Part shown: positions 27,181-36,430 of the stretch, one piece after another
Layout: the number at the start of each line of letters is the position of its first letter
Position numbering within the stretch: the stretch's first letter is position 1
Notes under the pieces: model-generated
What the model was told of the DNA's origin: nothing
Databases searched by the model: none
The model's input: only the letters and a program-made list of their open reading frames with translations
Assembly: GCF_003576475.1 (NCBI RefSeq)
Contig: NZ_QWGR01000001.1
Coordinates: forward strand, 248,001-312,000
Reading direction: 5' to 3'
DNA: 64,000 nucleotides
From: Maribellus luteus
GTDB lineage: Bacteria > Bacteroidota > Bacteroidia > Bacteroidales > Prolixibacteraceae
Made by a program: the position numbers and the translations under genes

Positions 27181-28230
27181 ATGAAAATCGAATTATTAAG
27201 ATTCAGAAAGTTGATTTTAGTGTATTTTTTACTTCAAATCATTCTTTTCTTCTTATTTGTTGATGTTGCATTTGCTCAGCAAATAAAGACTGCCAATAAA
27301 ACACTAAAGACAGAAGAAATAAGGGTACGCGATCCTTTTATTTTTGCTGATAAATCTACCCAAACGTATTATCTGTATGCATCGGTTCATAATCGTACGC
27401 AAGATGAAAGCGAAGGACAGGGAGTTGAAGTTTATACCAGTAAAGATTTACAAAACTGGACTCAGCCCAAGGTTGTATTTAAAGTGCCGAATGATTTTTG
27501 GGCAACCAGTGCCGTTTGGGCACCTGAAGTTCATTTTTATAAGGGTAAATATTATTTATTCACCACTTTTACCTCGAACGATACCTTATCGAATCAACCC
27601 GAAGCACCTTCATTAAAATGGCCTCGCCGTTATAAAAGAGGCAGTCAGATTTTGGTTTCAGATTTGCCAACTGGCCCTTTTGAACCTTTCTGTAACAAGC
27701 CACATACACGATCTGATTGGATGACTCTTGATGGAACTCTTTGGGTTGAAGATGCTCATCCATACATGGTCTATTGCCATGAATGGGTACAAATTGAAAA
27801 TGGAACAATGGATTTGGTTGCTCTGAAAGAGGATCTTTCTGAGACAATCGGAGATAGCCAGGTGCTCTTTAAAGCTTCTGCTGCTCCCTGGGTAAAGGCA
27901 GTTAAATACGAGCCGGGGTATGTAACCGATGGTTGTTTTTTGTATAAAACGAAAACCGGTAATCTTTTAATGATCTGGTCGAGCATGGGAGCCGACGGAT
28001 ATGCCATCGGTATTGCGACTTCGGAAAGCGGCAGCGTTAAAGGTCCCTGGAAACATCAGCCAAAGTGCCTGTTTGGAAATAATGGAGGGCACGGAATGAT
28101 TTTCACAACTTTCGATGGAGAATTGGTAATAACTCTGCATCAACCCAATTCAAGACCCAATGAACGGATGCAATTATACAAACTAATAGATACCGGAGAC
28201 AGCCTGGAATTAGGAGGAAAATTGTTTTAA
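27181..28230 (+). CDS. GH43-like five-bladed beta-propeller glycosidase, secreted
   Basis: The 349-residue single-domain protein has a signal segment (about 9-32, ending VAFAQ). IRVRDPFIF carries the catalytic-base Asp found at the start of GH43 propellers. VWAPEVHFYKGKYYLF is the typical second blade, and a Glu in YCHEW is a candidate general acid. GGHGMIF near the end is typical of the GH43/GH62 superfamily. Members act on arabinofuranosides, xylosides or galactosides with inversion; subfamily cannot be set here. No extra binding module is present. The gene lies between the YhhN gene and the sialate O-acetylesterase-type gene, probably in one transcript. Confidence 0.83.
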   Translation: MKIELLRFRKLILVYFLLQIILFFLFVDVAFAQQIKTANKTLKTEEIRVRDPFIFADKSTQTYYLYASVHNRTQDESEGQGVEVYTSKDLQNWTQPKVVFKVPNDFWATSAVWAPEVHFYKGKYYLFTTFTSNDTLSNQPEAPSLKWPRRYKRGSQILVSDLPTGPFEPFCNKPHTRSDWMTLDGTLWVEDAHPYMVYCHEWVQIENGTMDLVALKEDLSETIGDSQVLFKASAAPWVKAVKYEPGYVTDGCFLYKTKTGNLLMIWSSMGADGYAIGIATSESGSVKGPWKHQPKCLFGNNGGHGMIFTTFDGELVITLHQPNSRPNERMQLYKLIDTGDSLELGGKLF

Positions 28231-28266
28231 CTCTTTTATCAGGAAGAGAACTAAACTGACTAAAAA

Positions 28267-30270
28267 ATGAAGGAATCAATGGTATTAAAAATAAAGGGAA
28301 TCCTGCTAGTTGCTATTGCAATAGTGTTGCTTTGTTCATGTGTGCAAAATCAAAATAAGAGACTAACGGTACATCAGCTTTTTTCCAACCACATGGTTCT
28401 TCAGCAACAAGCGGATATTTTGGTTGTGGGCGAATATACTGCCGGCAAAGAAGTGATCGTTTCTGCTGGTTGGGGAATGGAGGTTTCAACAAAAACCGGA
28501 GTTGATGGGAAGTGGAAACTTGAATTGGTGACCCCTGTCGCAGGTGGCCCCTATTCAATTCAAATTGCAACAAAAGATACTGCAATTGTTATTGAAGACG
28601 TGCTAATAGGAGAGGTTTGGCTTGCTTCGGGGCAGTCAAACATGGAAATGACTTTATATGGCTGGCCTCCACGCGATACTATTTTGAATTCGGCCCGTGC
28701 AATATCTGAAGCCAACTATCCTCATTTCAGAATGTTTACCGTTGAACGCAATCCTTCTGATCAGCCTGTTGATACTGTTGCCGGTAACTGGATAGTAGCT
28801 TCTCCCGAAACAGTTGGAAGGTTTAGTGCAACCGCTTTCTTTTTTGCTCAACGGCTTCATAAAGAATTAAACGTACCTATCGGAATTATTCATTCGAGTT
28901 GGGGAGGAACCGTTGCTGAAGCCTGGACCAGCGAAACTCAGTTAAGAAAGCTGGGGGATTTCGATCAGGCTATTGATAAATTATCGATATCGCAAGTGCG
29001 TAAAAAGGCCGATAGTTGGCTACATCAGTGGCCAGGAAAGCAGATGCCTGCATCCAGCGAAGAATGGGATACAATTAGCTTCTCTGACCTGGACGCAGCT
29101 CAGGTTAATTTTAATGATTCAGAATGGGGAACTATTGAGCTTCCGGGGAGGTTCGATGAACTCGGAACGGGAGTATTTGATGGTGCAATGTGGTTTCGAA
29201 AAACCTTTACGATTGAAAATGCAGACCTTGATTATGTGCTACAAACGGGTCCGATAAACGATATGGATGCCACTTTTGTGAACGGGCAAAAAATTGGAGG
29301 ACTGGCAGGTGAGAATTTCTGGAAAACTCCCCGGGAAATGCTTATTCCTAAAAGTTTACTGGTTTCCGGAACCAATACGATTGCCATTCGTGCAATCGAT
29401 CGGCGCGGTAAAGGCACTTTCAGTGGTCCAATGATAATATCGAATGGCAAAGGAGATACTATTTCAATTGAAGGAACATGGAAATGCAAACTGATTGCCG
29501 AAATTTTTATGGACAACATCTATGTTTACAAGCTGGATACTGATTTTTCTGAGCGTCCTGATTTGATTGAATTTCATCCAAATCTACCAACTCTTTTGTA
29601 CAATGGAATGATCAACCCGTTGGTTGACTATAAAATAAAAGGAGCAATTTGGTACCAGGGGGAATCCAATGTAGACCGATATGAGCAATACAAACGGTTA
29701 TTTCCGGCAATGATTCAGGATTGGAGAAACAAGTGGAACTGCGACTTCCCGTTCTATTATGTACAAATTGCGCCATATAACTACAGAGAAGGACGATTTT
29801 CTTATGAATTAAGAGAAGCCCAAAGGCTTGCTTTAAAAGCACCAAATACAGGCATGGTAGTTACCCTGGATATTGGTAATCCAACAAATATACATCCTGC
29901 CAAAAAACAGGAAGTGGGTGACCGGCTTGCAGGACTTGCTCTTGCCAACGATTATGGTAGAAATCTGGTTACTTCAGGTCCATTGTATAAAGGAGTAGAA
30001 AAATCGGGCAATAAACTTTTTGTTGAATTCGACTATATCGGAAGCGGATTAATTGCATCAGAGAAGGGGCTTTTCGGGTTCGAAATTGCCGGAGAAGATA
30101 AAAGTTTCCTTCCTGCCCAAGCAAAGATAGTTGGTGATAATGTGGAAGTTTTTAATCCTGATATTACTTCGCCTGAATTTGTCCGGTATGCATGGAGAAA
30201 CGATAGCGAAGCCAGCTTATTTAATAAAGAGGGTCTGCCAGCTTCAACTTTTAACTCGGAAGGTAATTGA
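28267..30270 (+). CDS. Sialate O-acetylesterase-type (SASA/DUF303) carbohydrate esterase, lipoprotein
   Basis: The 667-residue protein has a lipoprotein signal (LLCSCVQ). After an N-terminal beta-domain with LFSNHMVLQQQ, the SGNH hydrolase blocks appear: VWLASGQSNMEM (nucleophile Ser in GQSN), GAIWYQGESN, and a late IHPAKKQEVGDRLA with the catalytic His. A beta-sandwich insertion (about 255-410) splits the hydrolase domain, as is usual in this family. These esterases remove O-acetyl groups from sugars; sialic acid is not necessarily the substrate. The last 310 bases of the gene have a decayed second copy at about 38250-38558. It is the last gene of the enzyme arm, and the sigma factor gene starts 285 bases later. 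Confidence 0.88.
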   Translation: MKESMVLKIKGILLVAIAIVLLCSCVQNQNKRLTVHQLFSNHMVLQQQADILVVGEYTAGKEVIVSAGWGMEVSTKTGVDGKWKLELVTPVAGGPYSIQIATKDTAIVIEDVLIGEVWLASGQSNMEMTLYGWPPRDTILNSARAISEANYPHFRMFTVERNPSDQPVDTVAGNWIVASPETVGRFSATAFFFAQRLHKELNVPIGIIHSSWGGTVAEAWTSETQLRKLGDFDQAIDKLSISQVRKKADSWLHQWPGKQMPASSEEWDTISFSDLDAAQVNFNDSEWGTIELPGRFDELGTGVFDGAMWFRKTFTIENADLDYVLQTGPINDMDATFVNGQKIGGLAGENFWKTPREMLIPKSLLVSGTNTIAIRAIDRRGKGTFSGPMIISNGKGDTISIEGTWKCKLIAEIFMDNIYVYKLDTDFSERPDLIEFHPNLPTLLYNGMINPLVDYKIKGAIWYQGESNVDRYEQYKRLFPAMIQDWRNKWNCDFPFYYVQIAPYNYREGRFSYELREAQRLALKAPNTGMVVTLDIGNPTNIHPAKKQEVGDRLAGLALANDYGRNLVTSGPLYKGVEKSGNKLFVEFDYIGSGLIASEKGLFGFEIAGEDKSFLPAQAKIVGDNVEVFNPDITSPEFVRYAWRNDSEASLFNKEGLPASTFNSEGN

Positions 30271-30421
30271 TTTATTTACAATAGAATATACTTGAGTTAT
30301 AGTACTTGGATAGAACGGAATGTTTATTTTTTTTAATCTGCTGATTCTTAGTATTGCAGGAATAGCTTATGTCAAATAAACATAATAAACCAAAATAATA
30401 GTCAAAGCCCATTTAAATCTG

Positions 30422-30448
30422 CATACTAAACTACTTAAATTTAGTATG
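30422..30448. other. Small hairpin in the gap before the sigma gene
   Basis: CATACTAAA and TTTAGTATG form a perfect nine-base stem in the 285-base gap between the esterase gene and the sigma factor gene. There is no T run, so it is not a convincing terminator. The rest of this AT-rich gap shows no reading frame of note. Confidence 0.4.
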
Positions 30449-30532
30449 ATTTATCCCTGCATATTTCCTAAGCTATTATGAAATAAATAATTTGTTGGAA
30501 ACATGATGATTATCAGAGGATTTTCCTTTCTT

Positions 30533-30540
30533 TACATTTG
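30533..30540 (+). promoter_or_regulatory. Putative -7 promoter element of the sigma factor gene
   Basis: TACATTTG matches the Bacteroidota -7 consensus TAnnTTTG and lies 15 bases before the sigma gene start. No good TTG at the -33 position was found, so support is partial. It would separate the regulatory module from the enzyme arm. Confidence 0.4.
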
Positions 30541-30555
30541 ATTTAGTTTCATTAG

Positions 30556-31170
30556 ATGGATAAAGATTCTCATAATATTTTTAATAAAGTAAAGGGAGGA
30601 GATAAAGTCGCTTTCCATGAAATTTTTGAACAGAATTTTTCTTTCCTCTGCTATTATGCTGAAAATATATTAAAAAATAAGCATGATGCAGAAGATATTG
30701 TAGAAGAGTTTTTTATAAAGATATGGGAGAAACGCGAGCATATTCATATTAATTCGAATCTTAAGTCGTATATGTTACGGTCAGTTCACAATCAATGTAT
30801 CGACCATCTCCGAAAAAAATCATCAAATATTATTTGCCAAATTGAAGAATTTGCGGACCTATCAATGCTTCGATTAAGCACTTCATGTTATACTGCAAAT
30901 GGCGCCATTGAATTGCAAGAATTAAACTCAAAGATACATCAAGCTATCTATCAATTACCTGAAGCTTGCAGGAAAACATTCCAAATGAGCCGTTTTGAGG
31001 ATTTAACATATAGAGAAATATCCTTGCGTATGAATGTTTCAGTTAATACTGTAGAAATGCAAATGGGGCGTGCCTTAAAAAAACTCAGAATTTCATTGAA
31101 TGAATACCTGAAATTCCTGTTTTTTTTAGTTGCTGCTCTATATATTTTTCATGTGTTTCATATTCTCTAA
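30556..31170 (+). CDS. ECF-type RNA polymerase sigma factor with a C-terminal hydrophobic helix
   Basis: The 204-residue protein has sigma region 2 (FHEIFEQNF, then DAEDIVEEFFIKIWE, about 20-65) and region 4 (LPEACRKTFQMSRFEDLTYR and a helix-turn-helix around VSVNTVEMQMGRALKKL, about 135-180). It belongs to the group in Bacteroidota that pairs with FecR anti-sigma factors and STN-type SusC transducers, all present just downstream. The last 20 or so residues (from LKFLFFLV to the end) are strongly hydrophobic and could anchor the protein in the inner membrane. It should drive the local SusC/SusD genes when the glycan is bound. The 423-base gap to the FecR gene is unusually long and holds a hairpin-rich element. 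Confidence 0.92.
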   Translation: MDKDSHNIFNKVKGGDKVAFHEIFEQNFSFLCYYAENILKNKHDAEDIVEEFFIKIWEKREHIHINSNLKSYMLRSVHNQCIDHLRKKSSNIICQIEEFADLSMLRLSTSCYTANGAIELQELNSKIHQAIYQLPEACRKTFQMSRFEDLTYREISLRMNVSVNTVEMQMGRALKKLRISLNEYLKFLFFLVAALYIFHVFHIL

Positions 31171-31195
31171 CATATTACACGTTTTAATCAACTAA

Positions 31196-31384
31196 TTCCT
31201 AGTGGCTTGCCATGAGGGTTGCATATATTCTCCTCTGAATTTCAGGGGAGATGTCTAGCCTAATAGCTGGCAGAGGCATAAAATAAAGAAAATCTGGTTT
31301 TCAGTTTATAAACTGAAAAACCACATGGCGAAATACCCCTTGGCTTTGCCACGGAGGTAGTCAATTTTCAAGATTTTCTTTATT
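31196..31384. repeat. Hairpin-rich intergenic repeat (REP- or MITE-like)
   Basis: Several dyads are packed in about 190 bases with no reading frame. CTCCTCTGAA pairs with TTCAGGGGAG (31230-31250). A near-perfect palindrome of the form GGTTTTCAGTTTA...TAAACTGAAAAACC lies at about 31296-31322. An imperfect stem TACCCCTTGGC...GCCACGGAGGTA lies at about 31334-31359. All but the first sit inside a perfect 14-bp inverted repeat, 31282-31295 and 31371-31384. Related strings of the form TGGCTTGCCATGAGG and TGGCTTTGCCACGGAGG occur near each end. The pattern resembles the GGGGAGATGTC...GGCAGAGG palindromes recalled from other Bacteroidota, which may be mobilised by IS200-like enzymes. The remainder of the gap (31385-31593) shows no feature. 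Confidence 0.6.
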
Positions 31385-31593
31385 CCACTTTCAGTAGGCT
31401 CTTAATTATATTTTCAATATAGTGCGGGCGATATAGTGTCTAATTCTTCATTGTTCTGTAAGTTGTCCGAAGCATCAATTTACAAAAAAAAACGATGTTC
31501 AAAATTAACTATTTATACTTATGTTAAAAAAAGAACATCAAGCTGTTGTGGTAAGGCAATAAAATCTCGTCATTAATATGAAAAGCCTTTACT

Positions 31594-32676
31594 ATGAATA
31601 ATGAAAAAGATTACATCCTGTTAAATAAATATCTTTCCAATGAAACGACAGAATTTGAAAACAAACAGTTTTTAGATTGGTTGAACAATGATCCTGAAAA
31701 CATCGTTTTATTCAATCAGTGTAAAGACATTTACCTTTCGGTTGGGATTCAACATATTAACTCAAGGTATAATAAAGAAAAAATATGGCAGGAATTAAAA
31801 AGCCTGACTAAAATAACTCGCAAAAAAAACACCAATGCGGCATATGTAAATTTCTTCAAGATTGCAGCAATTATTGTTATGATACTCCTGACAGCTTTCC
31901 TTATTAACTCTATTTCGAACCGAAATCAGTCTGTGCCTTGGTATGAAGTACAAGCATCAATGGGGTCAACTTCGCGTATTTTATTAGCAGACAGCAGCAT
32001 TGTTTGGTTAAATGCCGGGAGTAAACTAAAATTGGCGCCTGATTTTAATCAGAAATCAAGAAGAGTATATCTCTCAGGCGAAGCATTTTTTGATGTTAAA
32101 AAAAACAAAAAACAACATTTTATTGTACATACGTCCAATATTTTTATCAAGGTACTAGGAACTCAGTTTAATATAAAATCGTACCCCGACGATAATATAA
32201 TTGAAACCACCCTAAAAGAAGGGAGTATACAGATTTTTGATACTAAAAACGCAGACAAACAATTATTGACATTAGAACCTAACCAAAAAGCTTCTTACAT
32301 TAAAGAAAAAGGTAAAATTCTGACATCCGACATCAAAAAAGAAATAACTGAAATACAAAACAAAAATGAGGTAATTGAATATAGAAAAGCCAATATTATT
32401 ATTGCAAGTCATGTAAATACATCTCATTATACTTCATGGAAAGAGGGGCAACTAATTTTCAAGAACGAATCTTTAGAGAAGATTATTAAAGTTCTTGAAA
32501 GAAAATACAACGTCACCATTGTGTCAGATAATAAGCACGTTAACCAGATAAAGATAACAGCCAATTTCAAAAATGAAAGCATTGAACAAGTAATGTTTGC
32601 ACTTCAATTGACTGCATCGTTTAAATACAGCATCGATAAAAACACTATATACATTCAAGGAATTACCAATGAATAA
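31594..32676 (+). CDS. FecR-family anti-sigma factor (DUF4974)
   Basis: The 360-residue inner-membrane protein has a cytoplasmic anti-sigma domain (about 1-85; LLNKYLSNETTEFENKQF), one transmembrane helix (about 90-108; IAAIIVMILLTAFLI) and a periplasmic FecR domain (EVQASMGSTSRILLADSSI, then LSGEAFFDVKKNKKQHFIV). It ends with a DUF4974 domain (LERKYNVTIVSDN to the end) that should contact the STN domain of the SusC transducer. It is the partner of the sigma factor at 30556 and the SusC at 32828. It should hold the sigma factor inactive until a signal arrives from the outer membrane. Confidence 0.94.
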   Translation: MNNEKDYILLNKYLSNETTEFENKQFLDWLNNDPENIVLFNQCKDIYLSVGIQHINSRYNKEKIWQELKSLTKITRKKNTNAAYVNFFKIAAIIVMILLTAFLINSISNRNQSVPWYEVQASMGSTSRILLADSSIVWLNAGSKLKLAPDFNQKSRRVYLSGEAFFDVKKNKKQHFIVHTSNIFIKVLGTQFNIKSYPDDNIIETTLKEGSIQIFDTKNADKQLLTLEPNQKASYIKEKGKILTSDIKKEITEIQNKNEVIEYRKANIIIASHVNTSHYTSWKEGQLIFKNESLEKIIKVLERKYNVTIVSDNKHVNQIKITANFKNESIEQVMFALQLTASFKYSIDKNTIYIQGITNE

Positions 32677-32738
32677 TAAATTAAAAACCGACAAATGAGA
32701 AGAATATTTTTAAAATCAGGCTAAATCGCCACAAAAAA

Positions 32739-32762
32739 ACCAGAGGACGGCAATCCTCTGGT
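32739..32762 (+). other. Leader hairpin before susC
   Basis: ACCAGAGGA pairs perfectly with TCCTCTGGT around a six-base loop, 66 bases upstream of the susC start. The following sequence (AATTTATTCC) is not a strong T run. It could be a weak terminator of the fecR transcript or a structured leader. Confidence 0.45.
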
Positions 32763-32827
32763 AATTTATTCCTTTACAACCTGTTGATACAGGTCATAAA
32801 TTTAATATTAATCAAACATTTAAAAGT

Positions 32828-35800
32828 ATGAAAAAAAATCGATTAAACAGGCTTCTTATATTTTATAGAAGCCTTTGTAAATTGTTATTAATTATGAAAA
32901 TCACTATTGCCTTCATTCTAATTTCAGGGTTATGGGTTCAGGCATCCGTTTATTCTCAAAGCACAAAACTCAGCCTGGATATGAAAGATGCTTTTATTTC
33001 TCAGGTTTTTACAGAGATAGAAAATCAAAGTAACTTCCGTTTTGTTTATTTCAACGATCTGTTCGATTTAGAAAGAAAAATAACACTCAATGTGAAGGAT
33101 CAAAAAATTGAAGATATCCTTAATGGTATTTTCACAGATTCATCAATTTCTTATAAAGTTTTAGAAGATAACCTTATCGTATTTTTACCAGGTATCCAGC
33201 AACAATCAAATACAATTAAAGGAAATGTAACCAATCAACTGGGAGAACCCATTCCTGGGGCTTCTATTATAATTAAAGGAACTAACTCTGGCACCATTAC
33301 CGATACTGATGGTAATTTTCAATTGACTGTTTCTGACACAAAACAAATACTTTCAGTATCTTTTATTGGAATGAAAACAGTTGAAATTTCAATTCAAGGG
33401 GAAAAAACTATTTCAATTGTTTTAGAAGAAAATACAATAGGAGTTGAAGAAGTTGTGGTTGTGGGATTTGGAGAAAGAAGAAAGAAGGATTTGACAGGCT
33501 CCATCTCAACAGTTGGTGCTGGGGTGATGGAAAAACTCTCTACCGCTTCACCACAATTTGCCTTACAAGGAAACACAACAGGAGTCCGTATTGTCAATAC
33601 CAGTGGTGATCCGAATGCTGCTCCACAAATTTATGTAAGAGGTATTGGAACCTGGCAAGGTTCAGGCCAACCTTTATATGTTATCGATGGGCAAATAATC
33701 ACACCTCCAGACGATGGAAACATGGACATTCTTGCAGCCCCCAATAGGGATACTCCTCCAAACTTGTGGACACTTATCAACCCAAATGACATTGCATCAA
33801 TTTCTGTGCTAAAGGATGCATCAGCTGCAGCTGTTTATGGAAGCAGGGGTGCAAACGGCGTTATCCTTATTACAACAAAAAAAGGTAAATCAGGAGGGCC
33901 GACAATAGAATTTGAAGCTTACAGGGGAATTCAAAACATACCAACCTTCAAGATGCTTAATACACAGCAATATATCGATATTGTTGAGGAAATGTATTCC
34001 AATAATTTAAATCCAGATATTACAATTGAGAATCAACTATACGGCAGAAATCAAAATGATGAGAATGTCAGGCTAATTAGTTATTCTCCTCAGTTCGATT
34101 CTCAAAGCCCTTTTTACATAAGTTCCAGAAAAACATACAATTGGCAGGATGAATTAATTCGTTCCAATGCTATTGATGAAAGCTACGACCTTAAGGTATC
34201 GGGAGCCACTCCAAAAACCAACTACTACCTGTCCACAGGATACAAAAATCAGGATGGAGCTTTTCACGGGAACAATCTTAAACGATATACCGCTGCATTC
34301 AACTTAAATACAGAAGTAAAACCTTGGCTTAAAACAGGTGTCAACTATAAATTTGCATTGCAAGAAATATCAATGGATGATTATGATGATTTACCGGGAA
34401 TTGCAGGTGTAGCTCCTTGGCAACCACTTAAAGACCCCAATAATAAATATGGATTTGCTCCCGTAATTGATGCCCATAGCACCGAAGATTGGCATGCCAG
34501 AAAGATATATGGACAAGGATCAAGAGACAACTATCTGGCTTTATCTGAGCTGGATAAAAATGACTTTGACCTTATGAGGCAAATGGGGCATGCTCATATA
34601 GAGTTATTACCAATTAAAGGACTTACTCTTAGGGGTAGTTTAAACATTGACTATACGACCCAAGACAGGAACTCTGTTACAACGTACTCCAGATCAAATG
34701 TATTCAGAACGGTTGGCCGAAACCCTGCTGAAGAAGCTCCAACTGCTAAATTTAGTTTAGGAAGGCATTCTTCAAGAGTTAACAATATTTTTAATTATCA
34801 ATCCGATTTTACTGCGACTTACGACAAGTTTTTTAAAAAACACAGGCTTACTTTAACTGCAGCAGTTCAAGATCAATACCATGTTCGCGAAGTAAGAGAT
34901 ATGCAAGGAGATAATCTGACAGAAAATCTCAATGACCTTGACAAAATAAATTATGATGGTGATTTAGCCAATAACAATTCTTTTTATTTCAAAAGATATA
35001 AATACTGGTTTGGTATAGTAGGACGTGCAAATTATATTTATGATGAAAAGTATTACCTTGATATTTCCTATAGAAGGGATGGCAGTAGCGGTTTTGCAAA
35101 AGATTACAGATGGGGGGATTTTTACTCAATTTCTGGCGCCTGGAGGATAAGTAGTGAGTCCTTTATGCAATCATTAACTTTTATAGATGACCTTAAAATT
35201 AGAGGAGGATGGGGAGAAGCTGGCAATGATGAAACTGTAGTAGGCAAATACGCCTATTTATCTCAGGCAAGTGGTGCTGGATCTTATCGTTGGGGATCAG
35301 GTGGTGGTGACCCTCTTGGTAATTACAACCATGCAGTTCCCGTCAGTGGTTTCCCAAATGCTGAATTAACATGGGAAATTGCATCTACAACTTATGTTGG
35401 ATTCGATGCGTTGTTTTTTGGTAATAAGCTAAATTTGACTGTGGAAGTATTTAACCGCAAAACTGACGGAATTCAGCAATTTGTTAATCTACCTCTTACT
35501 GTTGGAACTCAGGATCCTGCATTTAATATAGGGGTGCTAGAAAATAAGGGGGTCGACATATCTCTTGGGTTTAATAACAAAATAGGTGAATTTACCTATG
35601 GAATTTCTGGAAATATAAGCTTCCTTCAAAATGAAATTGTTGATATATACGATGATCAGCCGTTTTATGTAACAGACCAGTTTGGTAATACAAGAAGAGT
35701 GGAAGAAGGCCGGTCAATTGGCCATATTTGGGGATATAAAGTAGGTGGTATGTTCCAAACTCAGGAAGAAATTGATGCGTATTATACCCAGATTACTGAT

Positions 35801-36418
35801 AAAACAATTATTAATACTGATTATGTTGCTCCTGGTGATTTATACTTTCAGGATATTGGAGGTGCCCCAACTGAAGATGAGAAGTTTTACAGCAAAACTC
35901 CTGATGGAAACATAAATGACTATGATCAAACCGAAATTGGAAATACCATTCCGGGGTACACTTATGGCTTAAGTCTTAATGCCTCTTGGCAAAACTTTGA
36001 CCTTTCAATGAGTTTCTATGGTGAAGGTGATGTTGACAGATACAATGAAGTTAAAAATAGGCTGGAAGGTATGAGTAGTTTAGGTAATAATTTTACTACT
36101 GCTATTCTCAACAGGTGGACACCACAAAACACATCTACAGATATACCAAGGGCAGTTATTGGAGACCCTGCTAAAAATAACAGGTATTCTGACAGATTTA
36201 TTGAAAGTGCTGCATTTTTTAGATTAAATAATTGGCAACTCGGTTATTCTTTACCCGACAATTTGTTCGAAAAAATAAATTATGCTGTTAGATCAGTAAG
36301 GGTGTATATTGGTGGACAAAATAATATTTACTTATCTAAGTGGTCAGGTATCGACCCGGTTAATGACCGAAAACCGCTACCAAGGACATTTAATGTAGGG
36401 TTAAAAGCAAAATTTTAA
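32828..36418 (+). CDS. SusC/RagA TonB-dependent outer-membrane transporter with STN signalling domain
   Basis: The 1196-residue protein has a long signal region with the hydrophobic core at about 24-40 (IAFILISGLWVQASVYSQ). An STN domain (about 45-118), a carboxypeptidase-regulatory-like beta-domain (about 125-205; IKGNVTNQLGEPIPGASI), a TonB-box-like stretch GVEEVVVVGFGERR, a plug (ISVLKDASAAAVYGSRGANG) and a 22-strand barrel ending FNVGLKAKF follow. The STN domain marks it as a transducer that reports substrate binding to the FecR protein encoded just upstream. It imports oligosaccharides together with the SusD lipoprotein 12 bases downstream. Codon use looks more AT-rich than in the enzyme genes. 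Confidence 0.96.
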   Translation: MKKNRLNRLLIFYRSLCKLLLIMKITIAFILISGLWVQASVYSQSTKLSLDMKDAFISQVFTEIENQSNFRFVYFNDLFDLERKITLNVKDQKIEDILNGIFTDSSISYKVLEDNLIVFLPGIQQQSNTIKGNVTNQLGEPIPGASIIIKGTNSGTITDTDGNFQLTVSDTKQILSVSFIGMKTVEISIQGEKTISIVLEENTIGVEEVVVVGFGERRKKDLTGSISTVGAGVMEKLSTASPQFALQGNTTGVRIVNTSGDPNAAPQIYVRGIGTWQGSGQPLYVIDGQIITPPDDGNMDILAAPNRDTPPNLWTLINPNDIASISVLKDASAAAVYGSRGANGVILITTKKGKSGGPTIEFEAYRGIQNIPTFKMLNTQQYIDIVEEMYSNNLNPDITIENQLYGRNQNDENVRLISYSPQFDSQSPFYISSRKTYNWQDELIRSNAIDESYDLKVSGATPKTNYYLSTGYKNQDGAFHGNNLKRYTAAFNLNTEVKPWLKTGVNYKFALQEISMDDYDDLPGIAGVAPWQPLKDPNNKYGFAPVIDAHSTEDWHARKIYGQGSRDNYLALSELDKNDFDLMRQMGHAHIELLPIKGLTLRGSLNIDYTTQDRNSVTTYSRSNVFRTVGRNPAEEAPTAKFSLGRHSSRVNNIFNYQSDFTATYDKFFKKHRLTLTAAVQDQYHVREVRDMQGDNLTENLNDLDKINYDGDLANNNSFYFKRYKYWFGIVGRANYIYDEKYYLDISYRRDGSSGFAKDYRWGDFYSISGAWRISSESFMQSLTFIDDLKIRGGWGEAGNDETVVGKYAYLSQASGAGSYRWGSGGGDPLGNYNHAVPVSGFPNAELTWEIASTTYVGFDALFFGNKLNLTVEVFNRKTDGIQQFVNLPLTVGTQDPAFNIGVLENKGVDISLGFNNKIGEFTYGISGNISFLQNEIVDIYDDQPFYVTDQFGNTRRVEEGRSIGHIWGYKVGGMFQTQEEIDAYYTQITDKTIINTDYVAPGDLYFQDIGGAPTEDEKFYSKTPDGNINDYDQTEIGNTIPGYTYGLSLNASWQNFDLSMSFYGEGDVDRYNEVKNRLEGMSSLGNNFTTAILNRWTPQNTSTDIPRAVIGDPAKNNRYSDRFIESAAFFRLNNWQLGYSLPDNLFEKINYAVRSVRVYIGGQNNIYLSKWSGIDPVNDRKPLPRTFNVGLKAKF

Positions 36419-36430
36419 TTTTTATACAAT

